Shown: positions 8,769 through 19,429, counted from the stretch's first letter. The stretch is DNA of 64,000 nucleotides from Cordilura impudica (GCA_963682025.1 OY821519.1:158129056-158193055), one strand, 5' to 3'. The notes: generated from the letters alone by a model not told the origin. Translations and numbers: made by a program.

Positions 8769-11735
8769 ATGTACATCTGTGAGATATGTGGAACGTCTTT
8801 CGTATCCAAATTTAATTTTAAAAGACATTTTAATAATAAGCATATTAATCCAAAATCAAACAAAACAAAATTAAATTTAAAAAATGAAAAAATTGTTAAA
8901 GTTGAAAATATTGAAGAAACTCCATCGTGTAGCTATACACGATGTGAAACTTGTAAATTAAATATAAGAAAAGGTTCTTGGTCTCATCATTTGAGAACTA
9001 ATGAACATAAAAAAAAAAATAATCGTTTGTTTATAAACAACGATATATATATAAGCGAAAATTTATTTAATAAGCGTATCCAAACTTTTGTATACGAAAA
9101 TAAAAAGGAAGGTGAGCTTTCAACAAACATTTTATTTTCGAATGCAAAAGAAAGCATCATAAATATTTTAAAAAATATGTTATTAGAACATATAAATATA
9201 AAATTCAATATAGAAATTTTTGCAGAATATATAAAATTCTCAAAAACTAATAAGAATGAAAATGATGATGATGATGATGATGATGATGATAGTGCTCTAA
9301 TTAGTATGAAATCTTTTCAAACGAAAATGATAATAGTTCAATTAGATCAAGATCTATCAGACGTGTACGATAGTCATAGTATAGAAATAGCAACCAAAAT
9401 GGATGAATTTCAAGAGCGAGATAGTGGTTGGGCTCTAGTCTCTATAAATAGAATTGAGATAAATGTTAACAAGTATTGTCCAATAAAAGGATCTAAATAT
9501 TTAGAACTACCACTATTTATTAGAAATAAAAAAGCGTGCATCAACATTAGAAATAATGATAATTATTGTTTTAAATGGGCTCTTATAGCTGCATTAGAAA
9601 ACAAACGTTTAAATCCAAAGTATTCACATTTTAGTAATGTTATCACACAAAGCTTAATAACACTAACAAATGGAATAACAATTGATTTCACCAGCTTAAC
9701 CTTTCCTCTATCTGTTGGTGATATTAAGATATTTGAAAAAAATAATTTAAATATAAGTGTGAATGTTTTTGGATGTGATGTGATAAAAAAAGAAATCGTT
9801 GGACCATATTATAAGACAGTTGGTGAAAAAATTACTCATGTCAATCTATTATACATTCAAGATGATAAAAACGATGAATCACATTATGTTTGGATAAGAA
9901 ACTTAAGTAGTTTATTGAGCACACAGGTTTCAAAACATAATGGTGCTAAATATTTTTGTAATTTTTGTTTACAATATTCAAGTAGTGAACTCTTGCTGTT
10001 AAAACATAAACAAGAATGCAATAAAATTGTCACCAAAATGCCTACGGGTGTTGATAATGATAATATATTGCAGTTCAAAAATTTTAAAAATAAATTAGAT
10101 GTACCATTTGTTATCTATGCGGATTTTGAATGTATATTAAGTAAAATTAACAACAAAAATTCTAATAATGTTATCAGCATTCAAAAACATATACCTATAG
10201 CTTACAGCTACTACATAAAATCATCTTTTGATTCTAAACTGAATAAGTTTAGAACGTATACGGGTGACGATGTTGTTAAAGATTTTGTTCAAAATTTGAT
10301 AGATGATACACGTTTTTTGTGTGAAAACTTTTTAATGAAAGTAGTACCAATGAATTCTCTGTTACCCCATGAACTTGAAAAACAATATAATACTAATGTG
10401 TGTCATATATGTAATCAATTTTTAGGTGATGATAGATGTGCTGATCATTGTCATTTAACTGGTCAATATCGCGGTCCAGCTCATTTGAGATGTAATATTA
10501 ATTATCAATTGCCTAACTATATCCCAATAATTTTTCATAACTTTTCTGGTTATGATTGTCATTTGTTTGTAAAGGCACTAGCAGATTTTCCGGGTGGTAT
10601 AAATGTTATACCTCTTAATAAAGAATTGTATATATCTGTTACGAAAAGAATTCAAATAACTGATAAATATAGTTTAGAATTACGTTTTCTCGATTCTTTT
10701 AAATTTATGTCATCAAGTTTAGATAGTTTATCTAATTATTTACATAATGATGACTTTAAAATATTAAAATCGATATTTCCAAATCAATTAGAATTTAATC
10801 TTTTGAAAAGAAAAGGTATATTTCCTTATGAGTATATTGATTCAGCTGAGAAATTAAACGAAAATTCCTTACCTTCTCGCGAACAGTTTTTCTCTACATT
10901 AAATAATAAAGAATGTGCTATTGCTGATTATGAACATGCGTTAAATGTTTGGTCTACATTTAACTGTCAATCTCTAAATGAGTATATGCTTTTATATCTA
11001 AAAACAGATGTACTTCTTTTGACTGATGTATTTGAAAATTTTCGTTCTGTTTGTAAATCAATATATCATCTTGATCCATGTCATTACTATACGACACCTG
11101 GTTTGTCGTGGGATGCCATGCTAAAAATAACGAAAATTAAATTGGAATTGTTCACCGATATAAATATGTATAATTTCATTAAAAAAGGAATTAGAGGTGG
11201 TATTGTTCAATGCTCAACACGTCGGACAGTTGCAAATCATAAATATATGAAAACATATGATTGTTCTAAGCCCACACAATATCTTATGTATTTAGACGCC
11301 AACAATTTATATGGTTGGGCAATGTCTGAATCTTTACCAGAAGGTAAATTTGAATGGATTGAAGATATAGATAGCTTCGATATTTTGAAAGTAACCGAAA
11401 ACTCTGATTTTGGTTACATTTTAGAAGTTGATTTAGACTATCCTCAAGAACTTCACGATAGTCACAATGATTTACCGTTTTGTGCTGAACTTAAAAGTCC
11501 ACCAATAACACATCATAATATTAAGAAACTAATTCCCGATTTAACTAACAAAAAATCATATATAATTCACTATCGAAATCTTCAGCAGTGTATTAGAAAT
11601 GGTCTAAAATTAGTTAAAATTCATAGAATATTAAGATTTAAACAATCTGCTTGGTTGAAACAGTATATCGATTTAAATACCTTTCATCGAACAAATGCCA
11701 AAAATGATTTGAGAAAAATTTTTTTAAACTTTTAA
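8769..11735 (+). CDS. Protein-primed family B DNA polymerase, main part (Polinton pPolB)
   Basis: This enzyme copies the linear Polinton genome, using a protein rather than an RNA primer. Visible in order: a C2H2 zinc finger near the start (CEICGTSF), a second CxxC pair (RCETCKLN), a long Asp run, exonuclease motif I in VIYADFE, exonuclease motif II in FHNFSGYDCH, and polymerase motif A in YLDANNLYGWAM. CxxC pairs around CHICNQFLGDDRCADHCH fit the insertion seen in Polinton polymerases. The frame stops at 11,735 just before motif B, after a run of seven T. The remaining motifs are read in another frame from 11,759. The start at 8,769 is preferred because of the probable leader intron; the frame itself opens at 8,706. 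Identification is firm; function is doubtful because of the frame break. Confidence 0.92.
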   Translation: MYICEICGTSFVSKFNFKRHFNNKHINPKSNKTKLNLKNEKIVKVENIEETPSCSYTRCETCKLNIRKGSWSHHLRTNEHKKKNNRLFINNDIYISENLFNKRIQTFVYENKKEGELSTNILFSNAKESIINILKNMLLEHINIKFNIEIFAEYIKFSKTNKNENDDDDDDDDDSALISMKSFQTKMIIVQLDQDLSDVYDSHSIEIATKMDEFQERDSGWALVSINRIEINVNKYCPIKGSKYLELPLFIRNKKACINIRNNDNYCFKWALIAALENKRLNPKYSHFSNVITQSLITLTNGITIDFTSLTFPLSVGDIKIFEKNNLNISVNVFGCDVIKKEIVGPYYKTVGEKITHVNLLYIQDDKNDESHYVWIRNLSSLLSTQVSKHNGAKYFCNFCLQYSSSELLLLKHKQECNKIVTKMPTGVDNDNILQFKNFKNKLDVPFVIYADFECILSKINNKNSNNVISIQKHIPIAYSYYIKSSFDSKLNKFRTYTGDDVVKDFVQNLIDDTRFLCENFLMKVVPMNSLLPHELEKQYNTNVCHICNQFLGDDRCADHCHLTGQYRGPAHLRCNINYQLPNYIPIIFHNFSGYDCHLFVKALADFPGGINVIPLNKELYISVTKRIQITDKYSLELRFLDSFKFMSSSLDSLSNYLHNDDFKILKSIFPNQLEFNLLKRKGIFPYEYIDSAEKLNENSLPSREQFFSTLNNKECAIADYEHALNVWSTFNCQSLNEYMLLYLKTDVLLLTDVFENFRSVCKSIYHLDPCHYYTTPGLSWDAMLKITKIKLELFTDINMYNFIKKGIRGGIVQCSTRRTVANHKYMKTYDCSKPTQYLMYLDANNLYGWAMSESLPEGKFEWIEDIDSFDILKVTENSDFGYILEVDLDYPQELHDSHNDLPFCAELKSPPITHHNIKKLIPDLTNKKSYIIHYRNLQQCIRNGLKLVKIHRILRFKQSAWLKQYIDLNTFHRTNAKNDLRKIFLNF

Positions 11736-11758
11736 ATAATGCAGTATACGGAAAAACG

Positions 11759-12526
11759 ATGGAAAACGTTGAAAAACGTAAAAATGTGAAAATCGTTCAT
11801 GCTTGGGAGAATGAACATAATCGTTTGGGTGCACGAGCTCTTATAGCAAAACCTAATTTCCATAGTTTAAAACATTTTACCGATAATATGATTGCAATTC
11901 AAATGAGTATGGATAGGGTAACGTTTAATAAACCTATATATTTAGGGTTTTCAGTTCTAGAACTATCTAAACATAAAATGTATGATTTTCACTATCAGTA
12001 TATGCAATCAAAATTTAATGAAAATTTAACATTAAATTATATGGATACTGACTCTTTTATTTACACAATAAGAACAGACGATTTCTATAAAGATATTTAC
12101 AATGATCTTCATCTAAACTTTGATACATCAGACTATTCAATTAATAATGTTTTCAATTTCCCCTTGCAAAACAAAAAGGTGTTGGGAATGATGAAAGATG
12201 AGAACAATGGTCATGTAATGCTAGAATTTATTGGGCTTCGATCAAAAGTGTATTCAACAGCTGTTGTTGATAAAGAAGAAATCAAAAAAGCTAAAGGTGT
12301 AAAAAACTCGGCTTTAAAAAAACTAACTATTAATGATTATCGTAACTGTCTGATAGATAAAACTATATATTATGATAAAATGTACATATTTAAATCTATT
12401 CTACATGAAATTTATACACAACAAATATCAAAAGTTGTATTAAGTTATGATGATAATAAACGTTATATAAGAGAAGATGGTATTAATACCTACGCTTGGG
12501 GACATTTCAAAATAAACAACAATTGA
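11759..12526 (+). CDS. Polymerase C-terminal part in shifted frame (Polinton pPolB)
   Basis: Continues the family B polymerase in a different frame: the end of motif B, then motif C as YMDTDS, then the Lys-Tyr motif in GLRSKVYS, and the family's usual ending of aromatic and Gly residues (YAWGHFKI). A one-base length change in the T run at about 11,705-11,715 explains the shift. It could be a true inactivating mutation or a homopolymer sequencing error. The mirrored copy of this segment lies outside the window, so the two arms cannot be compared here. Confidence 0.88.
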   Translation: MENVEKRKNVKIVHAWENEHNRLGARALIAKPNFHSLKHFTDNMIAIQMSMDRVTFNKPIYLGFSVLELSKHKMYDFHYQYMQSKFNENLTLNYMDTDSFIYTIRTDDFYKDIYNDLHLNFDTSDYSINNVFNFPLQNKKVLGMMKDENNGHVMLEFIGLRSKVYSTAVVDKEEIKKAKGVKNSALKKLTINDYRNCLIDKTIYYDKMYIFKSILHEIYTQQISKVVLSYDDNKRYIREDGINTYAWGHFKINNN

Positions 12527-12940
12527 AATTTTAATAAAGTCTAAATCATACAAACAAAAAAAAAAACAGTTTTTATTTTACAAAAACAATATTTATTTAT
12601 ATATATATATATATTAAAAACAATTTTTGCATTTTGCAAACAAAATAATTTACAATCACATGTACATATTTAAATCTATTCTACATGAAATTTATACACA
12701 ACAAATATCAAAAGTTGTATTAAGTTATGATGATAATAAACGTTATATAAGAGAAGATGGTATTAATACCTACGCTTGGGGACATTTCAAAATAAACAAC
12801 AATTGAAATTTTAATAAAGTCTAAATCATACAAACAAAAAAAAAAACAGTTTTTATTTTACAAAAACAATATTTATTTATATATATATATATATTAAAAA
12901 CAATTTTTGCATTTTGCAAACAAAATAATTTACAATCACA
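12381..12940 (+). repeat. 280-bp tandem duplication over polymerase gene 3' end
   Basis: 12,381-12,660 is repeated directly as 12,661-12,940 with no difference that I noticed. The unit contains the last ~49 polymerase codons, the stop, and about 130 bp of AT-rich 3' flank including a (TA)n run and an AATAAAG signal. The second copy of the gene end lacks the rest of the gene. Confidence 0.9.
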
Positions 12941-13111
12941 AACAATATGCGAATCAGTCGTATTTTGTTTCAAGATAAGACAATTTTCAAAATGAACATC
13001 ATGAACTGATAGGAACAAGTCTTTGTATTCAAACAATTTAATTATATCAACTCTTTCAAAACACGCACATTCATACATATCAACGAAAAACCGCAGCAGA
13101 ACTTTTAACAA
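12941..13111 (-). CDS. Possible C-terminal fragment of a convergent Polinton gene
   Basis: On the minus strand the frame is open from 13,111 and encodes a Cys-containing peptide (MYECACFERVDIIKLFEYKD, then VCDCKLFC). The frame continues into the duplicated 3' flank, which is probably noncoding. The composition looks coding-like but I recognise no domain. It could be the end of the next Polinton gene running toward the polymerase gene. Confidence 0.25.
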
Positions 13112-13570
13112 CAGAACAACAATACAGGGGTGACATTTATATCGTCGTTGTTAGTTTTCACATACAAAATTAGTATACAAATCCTAACCAACTCGAGCCA
13201 AACCGAGGCAAGCCGAGCCGAGCCAAGCCAAGCTAAGCCAAACCAAACCGAGCCAAGACAAGCCCCAAGTCAAGCCAAGCCAAGACAAGCCCCAAGTCAA
13301 GCCAAGGCAAGCCAAACCAAGCCAAGGCAAGGCAAGGCGAGCCAAGCCAAAGCGAGCCAAGCCAAGACGAGCCAAGCCAAACCAAGCCAAGTCGTACCAG
13401 GCCAGTTGCCGAATCTCATTACTCACACACTATTTCAAAAACTTACAGGTATATAAGTGCCAACCTATTTCAAGCACACATTCATACATACCAATCAAAA
13501 CCACAACAGAATAACAAAACAGGGTTGATTTTTTTGACGTCACTGTTAGTTTTGCCATACAAAATTAGTA
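13065..13570 (+). repeat. Diverged direct repeats flanking a minisatellite
   Basis: About 110 bp at 13,065-13,175 returns, diverged, at 13,468-13,565. Shared landmarks are ACATTCATACATA, the CCGCA(G/A)CAGAA-type motif, ACAGGG, and the ending CATACAAAATTAGTATA. Between them lies the 13,190-13,400 minisatellite. Both copies carry the motif seen at the palindrome centre, so the block may be Polinton subterminal sequence. Confidence 0.7.
13190..13400 (+). repeat. Pentamer-based minisatellite (GCCAA/GCCGA)
   Basis: A GC-richer block built from GCCAA, GCCGA and related 5-mers arranged in longer units such as AGCCAAGCC. It lacks stops on both strands, so long ORFs across it are by-products of the repeat. 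Confidence 0.9.
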
Positions 13571-14406
13571 TAAAATTTTTGCTCCCTGCTCTTTTTTCCA
13601 GATCTCTCCCCATGACACTACTATTACTAATATAAAAATTATTACAGCTAATTCAAAAACCTCCACTATAACAACCAGTTGAATTAATAAATAAATAATT
13701 TTTATATTAGCTGAGCCCCTGCAGTTCTTTGCTATAAGTGATACATAGATGACACTTGTTGTTTGATTTTATTTTATGTGTAAATAGATGTTTACACATC
13801 TCCCCTGTGATCGGATTCACATAGTATTTTTTTTTTAAACTATCACTCAAGAAAAGCTTGATAAATAATATGGAGTTCTGCACGATCAATTTCAATGATA
13901 AAAGTGTGGCTTGGTCCCTACACCCGAAAATATAGAAAATTTCCTATATGGTGCTGGCCGATCGGATAGTGAAAGCGCGCGAGATGTTTGATGTCATACA
14001 GGTCTGTGACTTTTTAAATAATCAGTAAGGTTTTAGGAAGCTTTCCCCTTGATGGGTGCCGCTTTATGCCGATGGATGAAACATATATCAGTACAACTCA
14101 CCGGAGACCAAGCAGCAGTCTTAGCAATTCTCAGGGAGAATTTGCGACGAAGAAAGATGAGTTTTTTGAGATGTTTGCGACATAATCTACATTGATTACC
14201 TTCAGAGGGGAAAAACAAACGGCAAAATAAAAAAGGCTGAATTTGGTCAAGATGAAAGTGATTTTTTATTAAGATAATGAACAGGTGTAGTCGAATTGTT
14301 ACTTCTTGTTAGCTCCAACGATGAAATCATTGATTATTTTGGGGAGCTAATATTTGGAAGGAATAAAATAATCGGGATAATATCGGCCAAAGTGTGTTGA
14401 GCTAGA
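13571..14406. other. Unassigned intergenic sequence
   Basis: No convincing gene. There is a weak inverted repeat between about 13,635-13,655 and 13,690-13,712 (TAATATAAAAATTATT against its complement). Short minus-strand frames at 13,707-13,895 and 14,033-14,218 have no recognisable motif. Confidence 0.5.
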
Positions 14407-15260
14407 ATTTTTTTTTACTAACTTATTTATTTACAAAATTTATAAACCTAAATTGTTATGTTAATATAACAATTGCTATATTATATCATCTAATGTTAAA
14501 ACATTTTATTATATTTTCTTGTCAATGTGTCATAATATATCAGGAAAGCGAATTTGATCCAATAGTATGATTTGAGCTTCTTTTATTATACTGCAGTTGA
14601 ATATTAAATGATGTATGCTGTATTGCATAATTGGTGGTTAAAAAGGTGACGGTGTGTTATACTTATGTGTGCTAGTCTGGGTCTGATCTATTTTGTAGGT
14701 ACATCCTTATGATATCTCGCGGGTATGTTGGTGAAAATTTGTTGGTTGATGTTTTTATGGTAATGTTGGTAATAGAGCCAATCATCCTTTTCTATTTGTT
14801 TTAAATTAGTTGAGATAATTTAAATTATATAAATTTAATTATATTTTGTTGCTTCATCGGCTAAAGTGTTACCTAGTATACCAATATTTCTAGAATATAT
14901 ATTACCTTGAATTTGGTATGATACTTTATTAGAATATCTCAAATTTTTGAAATAGTTGTACTTCTATTTTTTATTTCTTGTATTGCTGGTACTGCTGATT
15001 TTGAGTCTGTGCTTATCAGGAAATTACCACAAAAGTTATTGTATTTGTTTGGAAGAACTATGGCTATATCATCGCAACATTTTAATATATGTCACTTATC
15101 CTCTGATTGAATGATCTTTTATTGTTGTTTTTTATTGCCTTTGATTTATCATATTTCAGAAAATATTTCTTGTATATCTCATATAATTCATTAGGGTTTA
15201 CCAGTTGGTGACGTATATTGTTCCAATTTGTTTCTTTTGTTTGTTTGTTTCATGGTATTG
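14407..15260 (-). pseudogene. Decayed LINE with RNase H domain
   Basis: On the minus strand, pieces in several frames look like the 3' half of a LINE. At about 15,010-15,055 they give STDSKSA, the RNase H strand with its catalytic Asp. At about 14,855-14,900 they give GILGNTLADEAT, the RNase H C-terminal Asp motif. Near 14,545-14,620 a His/Cys stretch (HHLIFNC) matches the usual LINE tail motif. A T9 run at 14,407-14,415 would be the poly-A tail on the minus strand. Upstream (15,090-15,260) a Lys-rich linker-like segment is readable, with the reverse transcriptase apparently deleted. An RNase H domain suggests an I-type rather than a jockey-type LINE. It is many times broken and nonfunctional. 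Confidence 0.65.
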
Positions 15261-15936
15261 TGTTTAGGCATTTTGTTTTTATTATGTTTTGTTTTAAAAT
15301 ATCAATGCTCGAATATCCAATAAGAATGGTTTCTTGGTTTTTGTTTATGTTGTTAAGTGTTTCATCAATTTCTGATATGAACTTCACTATATTTTCTAAC
15401 GTAGAAATAAAATAAAAAAAATAGAAAAAATTTTATTTAAATGTACATAAATTTGTATTGATTCGAATGAAGTGCTTTAAAATCAATATTTGTAAAAAGA
15501 AGGAATGACGGTCAAGGCTTCTCACCTATGGGGAAGAAGTTTTAACCAGGGTGAATGGCTGTGTGCTTGATGGAAATTGGCGACAATTTACCGAGTGGTC
15601 CGGATGATTTTTGTAGATTGCAGGATTGTCCTAGTTAGGTGATGTCTGTGTATGTAGTTTAAGGGGGATAAGGGTTTTTCATTTATTTTTCTGAATGCAC
15701 ATGTCGAGAGTGTTGTTTCAAAATCGAAGCAAAACTAAAGAAGATACAGCGTTTCCAGCGACCGGCCTCATACGGTATATCATATATAAATCAGTGTTTA
15801 AAAAACTTTAAATCGATTTTCTCGCAAATATGTGTTTGAAGTCTTTGAACATCATAACTCAAAATGTACTTGACCGATTCTTTTGAAATTTTACACATTA
15901 TTTCTATATATAAATCGCCAGGTTCAGAAACATAGA
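15261..15936. other. Unassigned sequence
   Basis: AT-rich, with no gene I can support. Minor frames here are short and without motifs. Confidence 0.4.
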
Positions 15937-16345
15937 TGGCAAACGAAACCATTAAACGCAAACTGCAAAGTTTCACAAACGGATGCCTGCGCAACATCTT
16001 AAAAATATGGTGGCCAAGAACAGTATCGAACGAAGAACTACTACAAATCTCTGAGCAGGCAGACATCAATACGCAAATCTGAAGAAAAAAATACAACTGG
16101 CTAGGCCACACATTCCGTAAGCCGTACGACGAAATATGCCACTCAACACTACAATGGAACCCACAGGGTACACGCTTGCGAGGAAGACCGAAGACTACTT
16201 GGAGACGCACTATTTTCTTTGAGACAGGGAAATCTTTCAACGAACTTAGATACATTGCAACAGACAGAAACGAATGGAGATTTTATGTAAACAGCTTATG
16301 TTCCTGATGGAATACGCTAATAAATATAAATATAAAATATATATA
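15937..16345 (+). pseudogene. 5'-truncated LINE 3' end
   Basis: The plus strand reads as the C-terminus of a non-LTR retrotransposon protein. It has a helix-rich start (LRNILKIWWPRTVSNEELL), a WLGHTFRKP segment, then RLRGRPKTTWRRT and an ending WRFYVNSLCS-stop. One internal TGA interrupts it near 16,080. It is followed by an AATAAATATAAATATAAA tail at 16,317-16,340, a simple-repeat 3' end rather than poly-A. This combination is typical of 5'-truncated RTE-like or related LINEs. The minus-strand ORF at the same place is a shadow. Confidence 0.75.
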
Positions 16346-16491
16346 ACACCGAAGAGTTCTTTCTTCCCTATTTTTTAACAACAAATTCCCGAAATTTTAT
16401 AGCAAAAATCGTGTTTTTCACTTCAAAATGCTGCAAAAAAAATTGAAAAAACTTTGGGAAACATATCACCCTTTAAACGCAGTTCGATTAA

Positions 16492-17530
16492 TTATACCCT
16501 CCACTCCAGTGTGCAGAGGGTATATATAAGTTTGTCATTCCGTTTGTAATAATTAGAAAAAAAATTTTGGACCCCATAAAATATATATATTTGTGATCCT
16601 TATAACAACCGGAGTTGATATAGCGATGTCCGTCTGTGGAAATCACGATGATGGTATCAATCGGGCAGCTAGGGTGCTCGTTGACATAAAAAATGATTCA
16701 TTAACATCTTGAAAAGTTTGCTATTTAAAATCGGTCCATTAGGGCCCGAGATTTGAATGAAGAACTAAAAAAAGTCTTGAAAAAATATAATTTTCTATGT
16801 TGTTCTTGTCACGATCACGCCCTGAATAGTGCAGCTACAGTGATCGTTTTTAGTGAGAATGATTCACCAAATTCATGGGAAGATTTCTATTTCAAAAATC
16901 ATTAAAATCGGTGGAACAGGTCCAGGGAAATCTCTGAAAAGTTAAAAAAAAAAATGAAAAATATGATGTTTCTATATTGTTCTTGTTGTTATTCTAAATG
17001 TTGTGTTGTTGTCATAGCTGGACTTGTTGTTTTTGTGGTCGTTGTGGTAATAATATAATAAAAACTAACCCTTTGTACATTTTTTTATTAACTCTGGTAG
17101 AAAAATTTAAAAGTTTCCATTGTTTTGGCATCGCTCTAAAAATTTGTTAGATCATTTCTGTTATTACCACGAGCCTGCCTGCAAAATTTCAGATCGAATG
17201 GCTCACGGGAAATTGGTTGAAATCGATCCAAAATTTTTTCGACAAGCAGACACTACGAGTTAATATAAAGGGAGTAAAAATTCACCAACATCTAAAGCAA
17301 ATAATGCTAAAATACGTAGTTGTTAATAAAAAAAAAAACAATGTAAATATAGCAAAAAAAAAATTTTATGTATAAATTTATTTATAAATTTATATAAACA
17401 TATTAAATAAGACAAATAATATACATATATTATATATGTATATCCATAACAACTGCATGTTAGAAATAAGTCGGTATATTATTTTATTTACATAAAATTC
17501 TGCAATATTTTGTTGTGGGGAAAATACATT
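16492..17530 (+). repeat. Fly interspersed repeat, copy 1
   Basis: Starts TATACCCTCCACTCCAGTGT and continues through TTTGTCATTCCGTTTGTAA, GACCCCATAA and GATATAGCGATGTCCG. The same sequence, diverged, is at 25,912-26,750 in the same orientation. I associate this opening with a very abundant repeat of brachyceran flies, from memory. It has no coding capacity. Confidence 0.8.
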
Positions 17531-17698
17531 TCTTTTGCATTAACAGAGTGTCACTTCATTTTGCTCAGCGTGACTATGCCACAGTAGATGGCGCCACAAT
17601 TTTTGTTTGTTCTAATTAGCTTTGCAATAGTTATTTCTATTTTAACATGAATGTTAATATTTTCAACTGGATATCATACAGAACAATGTTAAGAGTAT
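17531..17698. other. Sequence left of gypsy element
   Basis: Short unassigned sequence ending in GTAT (17,695-17,698), the 4-bp target duplication that recurs at 25,877-25,880. Confidence 0.6.
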
Positions 17699-18403
17699 TG
17701 TCGTATTTGTAGTACATTTATGTATAAATGTATGTAAGCACAATGAGGTGCTAGTAAAACAAAATCAAAACAAACAAACCTACATACACACACACGTACA
17801 TTGGCTAGCGACAGTAAAATGTACAACAGAAAATATCAAGTGGATATTGGGGTAGGTCAAGCGACGTTAATAAATGACTCAGTGTGTTTGTTTGACTAAG
17901 CGGGTTACAGTTACAAAGTAATGCAATCGAATAGAGTTGATTGATCGACATGTAGATCAACTATATTTGATTTCATGTGTAAACCGAATACAATGCATGT
18001 GTTAGTGTATTGTATCGGCATGTACTTTAACCAGTACAATTCCACTCTCTTTGTTTGGAATTGTACTCAATGTATGAAAATAATTTTAATAGAAGAACCA
18101 CCCAAAATTCATAGTCGCCTGGTACAATTGTACATATTTATGTTTATACTAATATTAAAAATAGAGTTAGAACAAAATTATAATTATGGAGTGACTTTAG
18201 AAAGCCACACCCAAAACTATTTTAGAATCACTCACAATTGTTAGTTTATAAGCAGGGACTTTATTAAATAAAGAAGGCTTTTTATTCCAACAACCGAACA
18301 ATACAGATGTCTAATTATTTGAACGCTCACACGATGATATAAATCCAAGCAACGATGCATCCTTTCAACTAATAAAATAAATCATCATTCTTTTTCCATT
18401 ATA
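17699..18403 (+). repeat. 5' LTR of gypsy element
   Basis: Begins TGTCGTATTTG and ends CCATTATA, with the primer-binding TGG immediately after. The 89-codon ORF inside it also occurs in the other LTR and is not a gene. Confidence 0.95.
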
Positions 18404-18482
18404 TGGCGATCCTGCCACCGAATCCTGCCGACTGCCACCGAATCCTGCCGACTGCGACCGAATCCTGCCGAATCCTGTGGAT
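18404..18482 (+). repeat. Primer-binding site followed by ~20-bp repeats
   Basis: TGGCGATCCTGCC abuts the LTR and should pair with a tRNA 3' end. It runs into repeated units of the type CCACCGAATCCTGCCGACTG, about three and a half copies with small changes. The repeats share CCTGCC with the binding site itself. Confidence 0.7.
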
Positions 18483-19042
18483 GGGAAGACATCCAAGCAA
18501 CAGAAAGAATCCTGTAAGTAAGCCGTACCGCCTTAAACATACCTAACGTGAGTGAAAATGGTAGATAGCAGTAAGCTAAACCATTAGTTTACCACCAACG
18601 GCATAATAGCAGTAGAAAGTGCAAACTTAACTGCGTATATTGCGTTGAGGAAAGTTCTGGCTCAACGATAATAACAACAACTATCATCAAAAGCTGAGGA
18701 TGAAAACAACTAGCCTGTTCTTGATTTATATTTTATTTTTTTGGTTCGTATAAAAGTGTAATAATAGAAATAACCAACAGACACCGCATTGGCGAGGTTG
18801 GTGGAATTTCTAAAAAGAAAGTTTTTTTTTTTGAAGTTTGTGAAAGTATTTATAAAATTATGAAGTGAAATTTTGTAAAATGGTTATTTTATAAATTTTT
18901 AAATTTTCGTGAAGGTGATTTTTGAAGAAATTTTTTTTTAAAAAATAACGTAACAGTGAACTTGCATATTTGCGTCTATATATCATTTTTGCGACAAACA
19001 CCACACATGGATAGCTTACGGTGAAAAACTAGTTAAAATCCG
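18483..19042 (+). other. Gypsy untranslated leader
   Basis: About 560 bp between the repeats and the first small ORF, with no long frame. It would be part of the genomic RNA leader and probably holds packaging signals, although none can be identified by eye. Confidence 0.5.
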
Positions 19043-19429
19043 ATGGAAGAATCTTGGGAGGAATTGGAAAAGGGAATGCGTATAGCGGAAGAAAATTGGC
19101 AAAAACAATTAAAAGAATACGGAGCAGAGGCACCAAAGCCAGACATTTTGAAATTCGGACCAAAGCCTATCAAGATTGCACAGAAAATAAAAGTGGTTGA
19201 ACCAAAATATGAAATTTTTCCATTGCCGAAAGTAAGGAAATCAAGAGGCGATTTTGTAAATCGTAAGAAGAAGGAATTGACGCTGATGAATTCCGAATTA
19301 ACATATACCAAAGAAGAAGATAAAAGAACCAAGCTGATTGAACGTATAGCGAAAATAATATCGGATATTAAAGAGTTCCGGAAAGCAAAGAAATTATCGA
19401 AAAAGAAAGATGGGGAGCACCCAAACTAA
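19043..19429 (+). CDS. Gypsy pre-gag ORF 1, charged protein
   Basis: 128 residues, very rich in Lys and Glu, with predicted helices and coiled-coil-like stretches at residues 1-30 and 75-125. It has no membrane segment or zinc motif. It begins at the first ATG after the leader and overlaps the next ORF by 20 bp in a different frame, an arrangement typical of compact retroelement leaders. The function is unknown; a charged helical protein ahead of gag could be a structural or RNA-binding accessory. Confidence 0.6.
   Translation: MEESWEELEKGMRIAEENWQKQLKEYGAEAPKPDILKFGPKPIKIAQKIKVVEPKYEIFPLPKVRKSRGDFVNRKKKELTLMNSELTYTKEEDKRTKLIERIAKIISDIKEFRKAKKLSKKKDGEHPN

Larger units (their letters stand above)
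5845..11608 (+). repeat. Right arm of giant Polinton palindrome
   Basis: Mirror of 1-5,747. It carries, from the centre outwards, a 108-codon gene, a 185-codon gene, a 219-codon gene and the polymerase gene, all pointing away from the centre. Beyond 11,608 only this arm is visible because the other leaves the window. Near identity means either very recent duplication, gene conversion between arms, or an assembly artefact. Confidence 0.95.

Noticed and set aside
13130..13456. 108- and 80-codon ORFs on both strands over the GCCAA minisatellite
   Set aside because: The repeat lacks stops in all relevant frames, and the translations are simple SQAKP or GLARL repeats with no start context or motif.
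15791..16255. 154-codon minus-strand ORF
   Set aside because: Opposite strand reads a recognisable LINE C-terminus with matching tail; this frame is its shadow.
17975..18244. 89-codon ORF, repeated at 25,448-25,717
   Set aside because: It lies inside the two LTRs of the gypsy element, so the apparent conservation comes from LTR identity.
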